Positions 1-8,353 of a stretch of 64,000 nt of DNA are shown piece after piece. Location: contig CALEUW010000018.1 of the NCBI GenBank assembly GCA_937920725.1, forward strand, positions 62,001 to 126,000, given 5' to 3'. The notes beneath the pieces are model-generated. The model did no database searches. It worked only from the letters and a program-made list of their open reading frames with translations, and was not told the origin of the DNA. The position numbers and the translations under genes were made by a program. The DNA comes from UMGS1601 sp900553335 (GTDB taxonomy: Bacteria > Bacillota > Clostridia > Oscillospirales > Ruminococcaceae). Numbering within the stretch: the first letter of the stretch is position 1; each line of letters opens with the position of its first letter.

Positions 1-1370
1 TTTCTGAGCCTACTCTATCGGATACCATTGAGGTGTTAGAGGGAATAAGAAAGTATTATGAAGAGTATCATAAGGTAAAGATTGACGCACCAACGCTTAG
101 AATGTGTGCAATACTCTCAGAGCGTTATATAAACGATCGATTTCTTCCCGACAAGGCGATAGATCTTCTTGACGAAGCCTGTGCAAGAACGAGCATAAGA
201 AGCCCCGAGCTTGCAGAGCTTGCAGATATTTCAAAGGAACTTGAGTGCAAAAACAGCGAGCTTGCTTCACTTGAGGCGGAGGAATCTCCTGATTTTGAGA
301 AAATTGCAGAAATTAAAGCTGATATCATAAGAATCGAAGAGCATCAGAAGAAGCTGCAGGAAAGAGCAGAGAACATAAAAGTTAATGAGGAAGATCTTTC
401 AAAGGTTATTGAGCTTTGGACTGGAATCCCTGCAAACAAGGTAGTAGAAACTGAGTTTTCAAAAATCCGAAATCTAAAGGAATCTCTTTCAAAAAGAGTA
501 ATAGGACAAGATGAAGCAATAGATGTTGTTTCTAAGGCGGTCAAGAGAACAAGAGTCGGTCTTTCAAAACGCCGCCGTCCTGCATCGTTTATTTTCGTAG
601 GACCTACAGGAGTAGGAAAGACGGAGCTTGTAAAGGTTTTGGGCGAGGAGCTGTTTGACGCTACCGAGCCGCTAATCAGAGTTGATATGAGCGAGTATAT
701 GGAGCGCCACAGTGTCGCTAAGCTTATAGGCTCGCCTCCGGGATATGTAGGGTACGATGAAGCCGGACAGCTTACCGAAAAGGTTCGCCGCCGTCCGTAT
801 TCGGTAGTTTTGTTTGACGAAATCGAAAAGGCTCATCCCGATGTTATGAACGTATTGCTGCAAATTTTAGACGAGGGTAAAATTACCGATGCACAGGGAA
901 GAAACGTATCCTTTGAGAACACGGTTATCGTCATGACTTCTAATGCTGGAAGCACCTTGCAGGATACGGGAGTTGGCTTTAATAAAACGACTAAGGAAAT
1001 ATCAAAGGAAAAGGCAATGAAAGGCTTGCGGGATTTCCTTCGACCTGAGTTTTTGGGAAGAGTTGACGAGATAGTTGTGTTCAATCCGCTTACGGAAGAG
1101 AATTATGCAGACATTTGTGCGCTGATGCTTGACGAGATGAAAGAACCTCTTTTGGAAAAGGGTATAGAATTTGTATATGACAGAAAGGCTTGCGAATATA
1201 TAGCTCATAAATCTCACAATCAAAAGCTCGGTGCAAGAGATATTCGCCGTGTTATACGGAAAGAGGTCGAGGACAAGATAGCTTCCGTCTTGATAGACGA
1301 GCTGAAAATAGAGGCTAAAAAGTTAAGTCTTACTTCTGAAAACGGCGAGCTAAAAGTGACCGCTTCTTAA
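1..1370 (+). CDS. clpC: ClpC-type AAA+ unfoldase, C-terminal part (5' truncated by window edge)
   Basis: The reading frame is open from base 3, so the gene begins before the window; about 455 C-terminal residues are present. They cover the end of the first AAA+ domain, a short linker coiled coil, and the whole second AAA+ domain. Visible motifs are Walker A GPTGVGKTEL, Walker B VVLFDEIEKAHP, sensor 1 VMTSNAGS, the arginine-finger region FLGRVDEIVVF and sensor 2 GARDIRR. The linker is too short for ClpB, and a VGF tripeptide (bases 972-980) sits where ClpC has its ClpP-docking loop. It should therefore act as the unfoldase partner of ClpP in the cytoplasm. A mecA adaptor gene lies at 33968-34528. 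A terminator follows 42 bp downstream. Confidence 0.93.
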   Translation, partial: SEPTLSDTIEVLEGIRKYYEEYHKVKIDAPTLRMCAILSERYINDRFLPDKAIDLLDEACARTSIRSPELAELADISKELECKNSELASLEAEESPDFEKIAEIKADIIRIEEHQKKLQERAENIKVNEEDLSKVIELWTGIPANKVVETEFSKIRNLKESLSKRVIGQDEAIDVVSKAVKRTRVGLSKRRRPASFIFVGPTGVGKTELVKVLGEELFDATEPLIRVDMSEYMERHSVAKLIGSPPGYVGYDEAGQLTEKVRRRPYSVVLFDEIEKAHPDVMNVLLQILDEGKITDAQGRNVSFENTVIVMTSNAGSTLQDTGVGFNKTTKEISKEKAMKGLRDFLRPEFLGRVDEIVVFNPLTEENYADICALMLDEMKEPLLEKGIEFVYDRKACEYIAHKSHNQKLGARDIRRVIRKEVEDKIASVLIDELKIEAKKLSLTSENGELKVTAS

Positions 1371-1411
1371 ATGAATATGCTTTAAATGAAATAATGTGTG
1401 GCAAAAAACGA

Positions 1412-1440
1412 GCCTGCGGCAAAATGCCGCAGGCTTTTGT
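1412..1440 (+). terminator. Intrinsic terminator after clpC
   Basis: A perfect 9-bp stem, GCCTGCGGC/GCCGCAGGC, with a 5-base loop is followed by TTTT. It sits 42 bp after the clpC stop and ends that transcript. Confidence 0.9.
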
Positions 1441-1485
1441 CATACCCGAATATAAATATGAATAAAATATTATGGGTGAATAGTT

Positions 1486-2061
1486 TTGTTTAAGACAAGA
1501 ATTAAAAATACTGATATAGTCATTTGCTTTTCATTTTTAGCTGTACTGACTCTTTGCATTTTGCTATACTCAGAAAAGATAATTATAATTTCAGTTATTT
1601 CAAGCCTTTTGCATGAGTGCGGTCATATTGCGGCAATAAGAATAAACGGAGTGAAAATAAAAGAGGTACGGATTTACGGAGGAGGAATGAAAATTACTCG
1701 TGAAGTATCATATCTTCCGTTTGCAAAAGAGCTTTTGATTACATTTGCAGGAGTGCTTGTGAATTTTTGTCTGTGTATTTTTTCTTGTTGCTGTTTTAAG
1801 ACAGTTTTTTCGGTGAATCTTGTGCTGTTGATTTTCAATCTTCTGCCGATAGGCTGTCTTGACGGTGCGAGAGCGCTTATGCTTACGGAAGAAAAATATC
1901 CTTGTATTAAACCGCTGTCGGTCGCAGTAAAAGCTATTTTTTGCGCTTTGCTCTTGTTTTTTTGTGTATATTCTTTTTTTAGATTAAATGCTAGTTTAAG
2001 TATACTTGTGACAGTTTTGTTTTTGACAGTAGGGGAGATAGTATTTATGAGAAAAAAATAA
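1486..2061 (+). CDS. Short M50 (site-2 protease, SpoIVFB-like) membrane metalloprotease
   Basis: This predicted membrane protein of 191 residues carries both M50 signatures: the zinc motif HECGH (an HExxH) near residue 44 and a second motif NLLPIGCLDG near residue 118 that supplies the third ligand Asp. Hydrophobic segments surround both. The start is a TTG with a weak GGGTGA site 6 bp upstream; the in-frame ATGs nearby lead to stops. SpoIVFB is usually longer because of a C-terminal CBS domain, absent here. In B. subtilis SpoIVFB cleaves pro-sigma-K in the mother cell; the same role is possible in this spore-former but is inference. A terminator separates it from the convergent purD. Confidence 0.8.
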   Translation: MFKTRIKNTDIVICFSFLAVLTLCILLYSEKIIIISVISSLLHECGHIAAIRINGVKIKEVRIYGGGMKITREVSYLPFAKELLITFAGVLVNFCLCIFSCCCFKTVFSVNLVLLIFNLLPIGCLDGARALMLTEEKYPCIKPLSVAVKAIFCALLLFFCVYSFFRLNASLSILVTVLFLTVGEIVFMRKK

Positions 2062-2093
2062 CCCGAGGAAGTTTTCCCTCGGGTTATAGTCAT
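2058..2093. terminator. Bidirectional terminator between M50 gene and purD
   Basis: An 11-bp stem, ATAACCCGAGG/CCTCGGGTTAT, overlaps the stop of the M50 gene and lies just past the purD stop on the other strand. T-rich sequence on one side and A-rich on the other make it usable in both directions. Confidence 0.8.
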
Positions 2094-2096
2094 TTT

Positions 2097-3452
2097 TTAC
2101 TGTCTTAAATAAACTCCGTTGTCTTCAAGATAATCCTCAAGATCCTGTTTGTATTCAAGTTCGAGCGGATCATTTTTCAGCGCCTTTAACGCTCTTTGAC
2201 CAATGTCTTTTCTAAAGTGAGCGTTATCCCAACTTATTTTTGAAACTGCCGTGTAAGATTTATCAAGCGCACCTTGTAAGGTGAGAGCATTACAGGTTAT
2301 GCCAAGCACACGCCCGCCGTTTGTCAAAAATTTGCCGTCCTTAAAAGCTGTTCCGGCATGATAAACGAAAGCTCCGTCAACCTGTCCCTTGTCGTCAAGA
2401 CCTGATATGGCAAGTCCCTTAGGATAGCTCTGCGGATAGCCGCCGCTTGCCATAACAACGCATGAGCAAAAGCCCTGCTTCCAATCGATCTTAGCACTCT
2501 TTAAATCGTGGTTATAAATTTTTACCATAATGTCCGTTAAATCTCCGTCTAGCATCGGAAGAACTACCTGAGTTTCAGGATCTCCGAATCGGCAGTTATA
2601 TTCTATTACCTTAGGTCCTTTAGGCGTAATCATAAGCCCGAAATACAAACAACCCTCAAAAGTTCTTCCCTCGGCTTTCATAGCGTTAATTGTAGGCAAG
2701 AATATTTTGTCCATACATTCTTTCGCAACGCTGTCGGTATAGTAAGGATTTGGAGCTACCGTTCCCATTCCGCCTGTGTTAAGTCCTTCGTCGTTGTCAT
2801 ATGCTCTCTTGTGATCCATCGAAGAAATCATAGGTACTAGCGTTTCTCCGTCGGTAAACGCCAAAACTGATACCTCAGGACCTGTTAAAAATTCTTCTAT
2901 AACGACTCTTGTGCCTGACTCGCCGAACTTTTTATCGTTTATCATTGAGTTTACTGCGTCTATTGCTTCCTGCTCGTTTTGTGCTATAATAACGCCTTTT
3001 CCTAAAGCAAGCCCATCTGCTTTGATAACAGCAGGATATGTGTTTTGTGATTTAAGATATTCTATTGCTTTGTCAGCGTCTGTGAAAACCTCATAAAAAG
3101 CAGTCGGTATGTTGTATTTCTTCATAAGATCCTTTGAAAAGACCTTACTTCCCTCAATAATTGCAGCAGCCTTTGTCGGGCCGAATGTCATAAAGCCCTC
3201 AGCTCTTAATGCGTCGACCATTCCGAGAACAAGCGGATCGTCCGGCGCTACAACGACCATATCAACACTCAATACTTTAGCAAGCTCCACCACTCCTTCA
3301 ATGTCAGTTGCCGAAACATTAAAGCATTCTGCATATTTTGATATTCCGCCGTTTCCGGGTGTACAGTAAAGCGAATCCACCATATCACTTTCCGAAAGCT
3401 TCATAATGATAGCGTGTTCTCTTCCGCCGCCGCCGACTACAAGAATTTTCAT
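2097..3452 (-). CDS. purD: Phosphoribosylamine-glycine ligase (GARS)
   Basis: PurD joins glycine to 5-phosphoribosylamine using ATP, the second step of purine synthesis. The 451-residue protein begins MKILVVGGGGREHAI, has the ATP-grasp region with DGLALGKGV near residue 145 and the family signature LNTGGMGTVAPNPYY near residue 225. It is a little longer than most PurD proteins. An AAGGAGG site precedes the ATG. It follows hinT by only 18 bp with no visible promoter, so it is probably the last gene of the alaS-hinT-purD transcript and would then respond to the alanine T-box. It is the only de novo purine synthesis gene seen in the window. Confidence 0.96.
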   Translation of the reverse strand: MKILVVGGGGREHAIIMKLSESDMVDSLYCTPGNGGISKYAECFNVSATDIEGVVELAKVLSVDMVVVAPDDPLVLGMVDALRAEGFMTFGPTKAAAIIEGSKVFSKDLMKKYNIPTAFYEVFTDADKAIEYLKSQNTYPAVIKADGLALGKGVIIAQNEQEAIDAVNSMINDKKFGESGTRVVIEEFLTGPEVSVLAFTDGETLVPMISSMDHKRAYDNDEGLNTGGMGTVAPNPYYTDSVAKECMDKIFLPTINAMKAEGRTFEGCLYFGLMITPKGPKVIEYNCRFGDPETQVVLPMLDGDLTDIMVKIYNHDLKSAKIDWKQGFCSCVVMASGGYPQSYPKGLAISGLDDKGQVDGAFVYHAGTAFKDGKFLTNGGRVLGITCNALTLQGALDKSYTAVSKISWDNAHFRKDIGQRALKALKNDPLELEYKQDLEDYLEDNGVYLRQ

Positions 3453-3470
3453 GATGCACTCCTCCTTAAA

Positions 3471-3812
3471 TTAAATAAGCTTGTCCATTTTTGTTCCGGA
3501 CAGAATGTGGAAATGAATGTGAAAAACAGTCTGCCCTGCCTGCTCGCCACAGTTGTTTATAATTCTAAAACCGTCCTTATCAAAGCCTTTTTCCTTTGCA
3601 AGCTTAGAAATGACCTCATAAATATGAGCGATATAATGTGAATTACTCTCATTGATCTCAAGAGCTGATGAAAAATGCTTTTTGGGTATTGCCAAATAAT
3701 GAATCGGTGCCGCAGGAGCTATGTCTTCAAATACATATACTTTTTCATCTTCGTAAATCTTCTTGGACGGAATTTCACCGTTTATGATTTTGCAAAACAA
3801 ACAGTTATCCAT
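3471..3812 (-). CDS. hinT: HIT family protein (HinT-like nucleotide hydrolase)
   Basis: A 113-residue histidine-triad protein. The N-terminus CLFCKIINGEIPS and the catalytic triad HIHFHIL near residue 99 identify it. HinT proteins hydrolyse adenosine phosphoramidates and aminoacyl-AMP adducts. That chemistry fits its place 15 bp behind alaS, because aminoacyl-AMP released by tRNA synthetases is a known substrate type for the family. An AAGGAGTG site lies before the ATG. The two Cys residues near the N-terminus (CLFC) resemble half of the zinc site of some HIT proteins. It is cotranscribed with alaS and purD by spacing. Confidence 0.94.
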   Translation of the reverse strand: MDNCLFCKIINGEIPSKKIYEDEKVYVFEDIAPAAPIHYLAIPKKHFSSALEINESNSHYIAHIYEVISKLAKEKGFDKDGFRIINNCGEQAGQTVFHIHFHILSGTKMDKLI

Positions 3813-3827
3813 TTTTATACACTCCTT

Positions 3828-6476
3828 TTACTTTACAAACTCACCGACTATTTCGTTTGCTTTCGCCAAAGCTTCATCTATTTTATAAATATCTCCGACG
3901 CCGCCCATAGCGCTGTCAGGTTTTCCGCCTCCTTTGCCTCCTGTGACGGCAGATACCTTTCTAAGGATATTTCCTGCGTGAGCCCCAAGAGCTATAGCTT
4001 CTTTTGAACAAGCACAGTATACTACACCTTTGGTTTCGCTTGCACGTCCGAATAAAACGGCAACAACAGGTTCAGGTATGCTCTTTATCTGATCTCCGAT
4101 CTTCCTTAAAATATCGCCGTTTGAGTTAGCCATATAGTTAGCTATTACACGAACACCGTTTACTTTTTCACATTTATCCAAAAGCTCTTTTATCTCTCCG
4201 ATAGCAAGCTTGTCGTTTAATGTCTGTACAGTCTTTTCAAGCTCCTTGACATTTCTTAATATGTTTTCGCATTTATCCGAAAGAGAAGAAAAATCATTTA
4301 CTTTTAAAATCCTGCAAGCATTGAGCATTGCTGCATTTAAACCGTTGAGCATTTTTAAAATACCGTTTCCTGTAACGGCTTCGATTCTTCTTACACCTGC
4401 CGCAACGCTCGATTCTGAAACGATTTTGAAAAGTCCTGCTTGTGATGTGTTTTTAAGATGTGTTCCTCCGCAGAATTCTATAGAAAAATCTCCTGCCGAA
4501 ACAACTCTTACGACCTCACCGTATTTTTCTCCGAAAAGCGCCATTGCGCCAAGCTTTTTAGCATCGTTAATTGACATTTCCTCTGTCTTTACATCAATGG
4601 CGTCCATGATCTTTTGGTTTACTATTGTTTCAACCTTTATAATCTGTTCAGGTGTCATTGCATCAAAGTGTGAAAAGTCAAAACGAAGCCGCTCGGCATT
4701 TACAAGCTGTCCTGCCTGATGAACGTGATCGCCTAAAACTTCTCTTAAAGCTGCCTGAAGCAGATGAGCACAGGTGTGGTTTCTTGTAACCGACATTCTG
4801 TTCATTTTGTCAACTTCAAGAGTAGCGGCTTGTCCCCTTAAAATCTCGCCTTTTATGACTTTTGACTTGTGTGCGATTTTTCCTGCAACAACCTTTTGTG
4901 TATCGGTGACAAGCAATGCTCCTGTATCTGTGTAAATAGTTCCGACATCTCCGACTTGTCCGCCGCTTTCAGCATAAAACGGAGTTTTTTCAGTTATTAT
5001 GTAAACCTCGTCTGATTCTTTTGCACCGTCCAAAAGCTTGTCGTCAGATGCGATAAATGATATAGGGGAAACAGCTTTAAGCGTTTCGTATCCTACAAAT
5101 TCAGTATGGAAAGCTCTGTCGATCTTATGGAAAATTGTTTCATCGGCGCCCATGTATTTTGAGCCGCCTCTTGCCTCTCTTGCTCTTTCCTTTTGTTCTT
5201 CCATACACTTACTAAATTCTTCCTCATCGCAGGAAAGTCCTTGCTCTTCTAAAAGCTCTCTTGTAAGGTCAATAGGGAAGCCGTATGTATCAGATAAAAG
5301 GAAACATGATTTTCCGTCAAGAACCGTTTTGCCGGTTGCTTTTAAATCGTTTACAAAACCGTTTAAAATGTTCATTCCACGATCTATAGTTTCATTAAAG
5401 CTCTTTTCTTCATTGGTAAGGAGCTTTTCAATATAATCAAATTTTTCTTCAAGCTCGCTGTATTCGCCTTTTGAGTTTTCAACGACAGTTTTAACAAGCT
5501 CGCTTAAAAAGAGCCCTTCAATTCCTAAAAGTTTTGCGTGTCTTACGGCTCTTCTTATGAGCCGACGCATTACATAACCTCTTCCTTCGTTTGAAGGGAA
5601 TACTCCGTCAGAAGCCATAAATGTTACCGATCGGATATGGTCGGTTATAACACGGATCGAAACATCCTTTTTATGATCCTTTTGATATTCGCAGTTTGCT
5701 ATTTCACAAACCTTATCTCTTATTGCTTTTATTGTGTCAACGTCAAAAATAGAGTCTACACCCTGCATCATAGCGGCAAGACGCTCCATGCCCATTCCGG
5801 TGTCGATGTTTTTTTGTGCAAGAGGAGTATATGTCCCATCCTCATGACGTTCAAACTGTGTGAATACTAAGTTCCAGAATTCCATGTATCTGTCGCAGTC
5901 ACAACCCACAGTACAGCTGGGTTTGCCGCAGCCGTATTCTTCGCCTCTGTCAAAATAAATCTCAGAGCAAGGGCCGCAAGGGCCATCAATTCCTGCTTCC
6001 CAGAAATTGTCCTCTTTTCCCATCCGGAAGATCTTGTCCTCGCTAAGACCGATTTTTTCATGCCAGATTGAGAATGCCTCGTCATCGTCCTCGTAAACAG
6101 ACACAAACAATCTGTCAACAGGAAGCTCTAAAACTTCAGTACAAAACTCCCAAGCCCAAGTAATAGCGTCTTCTTTAAAATAGTCGCCGAATGAAAAGTT
6201 TCCGAGCATTTCAAAGAATGTTCCGTGTCTTGCCGTGATCCCTACGTTTTCAATATCTCCAGTACGGATACATTTTTGGCAAGTTGTCATTCTTCTTCTC
6301 GGAGGCTCTTCCTGACCTGTAAAATAAGGTTTAAGCGGCGCCATTCCTGCATTTATGAGAAGAAGGCTGTTGTCGTTTTGAGGAACGAGCGGAAAGCTCT
6401 TGTGCCTTAAATGGCCTTTGCTTTCAAAAAAGCGAAGGTACATATCTCTTAATTCGTTAAGTCCTGTCCATTTCAT
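3828..6476 (-). CDS. alaS: Alanyl-tRNA synthetase
   Basis: AlaS charges tRNA-Ala. The 882 residues are the usual full length. The N-terminal class II catalytic domain begins MKWTGLNELRDMYLRFFESKGH, followed by the anticodon-independent tRNA recognition domain, then the editing domain with the zinc ligands HTCAH (near residue 570) and CGGTH (near residue 670), and the C-terminal DHHA1-type domain with GGKGGGKPDSAMGG. An AAAGGAGT site precedes the ATG. It is the first gene of a leftward operon with hinT and purD and is controlled by the T-box leader immediately upstream. Confidence 0.97.
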   Translation of the reverse strand: MKWTGLNELRDMYLRFFESKGHLRHKSFPLVPQNDNSLLLINAGMAPLKPYFTGQEEPPRRRMTTCQKCIRTGDIENVGITARHGTFFEMLGNFSFGDYFKEDAITWAWEFCTEVLELPVDRLFVSVYEDDDEAFSIWHEKIGLSEDKIFRMGKEDNFWEAGIDGPCGPCSEIYFDRGEEYGCGKPSCTVGCDCDRYMEFWNLVFTQFERHEDGTYTPLAQKNIDTGMGMERLAAMMQGVDSIFDVDTIKAIRDKVCEIANCEYQKDHKKDVSIRVITDHIRSVTFMASDGVFPSNEGRGYVMRRLIRRAVRHAKLLGIEGLFLSELVKTVVENSKGEYSELEEKFDYIEKLLTNEEKSFNETIDRGMNILNGFVNDLKATGKTVLDGKSCFLLSDTYGFPIDLTRELLEEQGLSCDEEEFSKCMEEQKERAREARGGSKYMGADETIFHKIDRAFHTEFVGYETLKAVSPISFIASDDKLLDGAKESDEVYIITEKTPFYAESGGQVGDVGTIYTDTGALLVTDTQKVVAGKIAHKSKVIKGEILRGQAATLEVDKMNRMSVTRNHTCAHLLQAALREVLGDHVHQAGQLVNAERLRFDFSHFDAMTPEQIIKVETIVNQKIMDAIDVKTEEMSINDAKKLGAMALFGEKYGEVVRVVSAGDFSIEFCGGTHLKNTSQAGLFKIVSESSVAAGVRRIEAVTGNGILKMLNGLNAAMLNACRILKVNDFSSLSDKCENILRNVKELEKTVQTLNDKLAIGEIKELLDKCEKVNGVRVIANYMANSNGDILRKIGDQIKSIPEPVVAVLFGRASETKGVVYCACSKEAIALGAHAGNILRKVSAVTGGKGGGKPDSAMGGVGDIYKIDEALAKANEIVGEFVK

Positions 6477-6499
6477 CGTATATACTCCTTTGTAAAAAA

Positions 6500-6712
6500 A
6501 TAAAAGCCCGCCCCAAAATCTTGGGACGAACTATAAATTCCGTGGTACCACCCAAGTTGCAGAAGAAACTGCCACTCGAAGCTCTTTAACGCAGAGCTGC
6601 GCCGATGTTTGCATCGAAGCTCAGGGTTAGCCACCAAGCAGCGTAATAAAAGCTTTCACCAACCGCTTCCTCTCTGTAATTCGCTAAACTCGGATAATTC
6701 CCTTCACAGCAA
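6500..6712 (-). promoter_or_regulatory. T-box leader (alanine specifier) of alaS operon
   Basis: On the minus strand the 14-base T-box sequence GGGTGGTACCACGG occupies 6540-6553. Upstream is a long Stem I region; a GCT triplet (plus-strand 6629-6631) followed by A and ACCCTGAGC sits in the specifier-loop position and reads alanine. Downstream is a terminator stem CGTCCCAA/TTGGGGCG with a GATT loop, followed by a U-rich run. Uncharged tRNA-Ala would pair with the specifier and T-box, favour the antiterminator, and allow transcription of alaS, hinT and probably purD. Confidence 0.95.
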
Positions 6713-6727
6713 TTAAATATTAATTAA

Positions 6728-6756
6728 AGTATATCAAAAAGCGTGAAAAAAATCAA
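6728..6756 (-). promoter_or_regulatory. Sigma-A promoter of the alaS operon
   Basis: Minus-strand TTGATT (6751-6756) and TATACT (6728-6733) are separated by 17 bp. The -35 overlaps the last codons of the upstream membrane protein gene, and the start point would sit just ahead of T-box Stem I. Confidence 0.85.
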
Positions 6757-7166
6757 GTGGTTTGACGAATATTTTTGCGGTCATTAAAAAGCTTGTTTGA
6801 AAGAAATCTTTCAATCGGCATTACAAAAGCTGATAACAAAATCCAAGCAAGCGCAAATTTAAGACAGATCTGACCATAGAGATTGTAAGAGTTTTCGCTG
6901 TAATCCCAGACATTCATGTGAAGCTGTAGATTTAAAAAGTATCCCATTGCTCCTTCAAGTACGGTTATAAATATGCCGCTTATCACGGCACATACTAAAA
7001 GAGAAAGAAATGATGTCCTGAAATAATTTAAAATACTCATAAAAAGCAGGCACATGCCTCCTAAAACACCCATTGTGATGTGCGTATAACCCCTAAACAA
7101 AAGCTCGATTATTCCGTATCCGAAAGCGCCTATAAAAAAGACGGTAAGTGATTTAAGCCAATCCAT
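6753..7166 (-). CDS. Putative ABC-transporter type IV (CmpB-like) membrane protein
   Basis: A 137-residue membrane protein with about four hydrophobic segments. The pattern EGAMGYFLN followed by MNVWDYS and NLYGQICLKFALAW matches the family annotated as putative ABC-transporter type IV (PF06541). The substrate and partners are unknown and no ATPase is adjacent, so the transporter label rests on the family name only. A GAGGAG site lies before the ATG. It is followed by the alaS promoter, which starts inside its 3' end, so it is probably a separate transcript. Confidence 0.75.
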   Translation of the reverse strand: MDWLKSLTVFFIGAFGYGIIELLFRGYTHITMGVLGGMCLLFMSILNYFRTSFLSLLVCAVISGIFITVLEGAMGYFLNLQLHMNVWDYSENSYNLYGQICLKFALAWILLSAFVMPIERFLSNKLFNDRKNIRQTT

Positions 7167-7223
7167 AGAATTTTACTCCTCAAAAGTTTTTTATTATGGT
7201 TTGCGAAAGCATTAAAAAAATTC

Positions 7224-7252
7224 TTGACAAGCAATAAAAAATATGGTAGTAT
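7224..7252 (+). promoter_or_regulatory. Promoter of tRNA-Leu
   Basis: TTGACA (7224-7229) and TAGTAT (7247-7252) are 17 bp apart and lie 17 bp before the mature tRNA 5' end. Confidence 0.85.
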
Positions 7253-7268
7253 ATTAAGGCTGAAATGT

Positions 7269-7355
7269 GCCGGTATGATGGAATTGGCAGACGTGCTGGA
7301 CTCAAAATCCAGTGGTGGCGACACCGTACCGGTTCGACCCCGGTTACCGGCACCA
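7269..7355 (+). tRNA. tRNA-Leu (anticodon CAA)
   Basis: An 87-base tRNA with acceptor stem GCCGGTA/TACCGGC, anticodon arm CTGGA-CTCAAAA-TCCAG giving anticodon CAA (codon UUG), a long class II variable arm as expected for leucine, T-loop TTCGACC, and an encoded CCA end. It is transcribed alone from the promoter just upstream and ends at the terminator at 7386. Confidence 0.96.
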
Positions 7356-7385
7356 TAATTGGACAACAAAAAGATGTTGTCCCGG

Positions 7386-7412
7386 AAAACCCCGATGAAA
7401 TCGGGGTTTTTA
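7386..7412 (+). terminator. Terminator of tRNA-Leu
   Basis: The stem AAAACCCCGA/TCGGGGTTTT with a 5-base loop is followed by more T. A second small hairpin (GGACAAC/GTTGTCC, 7361-7382) lies between it and the tRNA. Confidence 0.88.
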
Positions 7413-7512
7413 TGTTTCAGAGGACGATTTTTGAGAATCAAAATCATAGATGTAATATGGATGTTTTCTCTTTGCGGAATGTTTTGAACTCTCATGACCG
7501 CCAAATATCAGA

Positions 7513-7553
7513 AAAACAGGCAGATAGAAGCAAAAAATCTATCTGCCTGTTTT
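7513..7553. terminator. Long perfect hairpin, terminator-like
   Basis: A 16-bp perfect stem, AAAACAGGCAGATAGA paired with its complement, with a 9-base loop. A run before and T run after make it terminator-like on both strands. No intact gene ends just before it on the plus strand; leftward it would stop readthrough from the acetyltransferase genes. Confidence 0.6.
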
Positions 7554-7833
7554 CATTGGGACATTTAAGCGTGGAAATAAATCCCCGATTAAATAAACAG
7601 CCCTATATTGAGTAGACAGTGCAAAAGCACTCCCTATCATAATAATACCTTCTGTAGCGTATGGGATTAATGAAAGCAACACAGCATAATAGATATTATC
7701 CTGCCCGCATGATTTAATGTTATCATTTTGGTGTTGGCATTAATAACATTTGCACTGTAGCTGCGGATAATAGTTATATATTTAAAAAGAAATTTAAGCG
7801 ATTTTGCTGAAAAATAAAAGCAAAAAACACTCT

Positions 7834-8307
7834 TTATTTTAATCTGCAAAGCATTATATATTCTTCTTCATTTTCACTAATAATCTCAAAGCCTGCTTTT
7901 CTATACATATTAACTGCGTAATTTGCTTTTTGTACGGATAGAGATGTCTGCTTATATCCTTTTCCTCTTAGGAATTGCAGCATGGTTTTCATAAGTGCTG
8001 TGCCAATTCCTAAACTCCTGTATTCTTCATAAAGCGATATGGCGAATGAGGGTGTTTCATTATCAATATGTCCGTAATCGTTCATAATACGCACCCACGC
8101 TGCGCCTACAATTTTTTCTTTCATTTCTGCTACTAAACACCAATCATCTGCTTTTCCAAAATCAGCAATGTATTCTTGCAGCTCTGACCTTCGGATAATA
8201 GACTTTGGCGGCTTTTCCATTCCCTTTGGAATAAAAATTGCTTCATACAGGAAATCAGATAATAGCGGATATTCACTTTCTCTTATTTCTCGAATTTTAT
8301 AATTCAT
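7834..8307 (-). CDS. GNAT family N-acetyltransferase
   Basis: A 157-residue protein with the GNAT fold: motif A FAISLYEEYRSLGIGTALM (acetyl-CoA pyrophosphate loop of the RxxGxG/A type, here RSLGIGTA) near residue 95, followed by SLSVQKANYAVNMYRKAGF near residue 125, the usual motif B. It should transfer an acetyl group from acetyl-CoA to an amine; the substrate cannot be read from sequence. It lies 46 bp after a second GNAT gene in the same direction, so the two may be a transcription pair. Their sequences are not close duplicates. Confidence 0.9.
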   Translation of the reverse strand: MNYKIREIRESEYPLLSDFLYEAIFIPKGMEKPPKSIIRRSELQEYIADFGKADDWCLVAEMKEKIVGAAWVRIMNDYGHIDNETPSFAISLYEEYRSLGIGTALMKTMLQFLRGKGYKQTSLSVQKANYAVNMYRKAGFEIISENEEEYIMLCRLK

Positions 8308-8353
8308 ATCCTTTCAACACCTCCCATTTGTCAATTCAATAAAAGGAAAATTA

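Larger units (their letters stand above)
7356..7833. other. Gene-free stretch downstream of tRNA-Leu
   Basis: The tRNA terminator lies at its start and a long hairpin at 7513-7553. I see no supported coding sequence elsewhere; the open frames across it are short, lack ribosome sites, or run through the tRNA. Confidence 0.6.

Noticed and set aside
4210..5436. Open frames on the plus strand inside alaS
   Set aside because: They are antisense shadows of a complete alanyl-tRNA synthetase gene, with no promoter or ribosome site.
7265..7615. Open frame of 116 codons across the tRNA-Leu gene
   Set aside because: It runs through the tRNA and its terminator, has no ribosome site, and its sequence is not protein-like.
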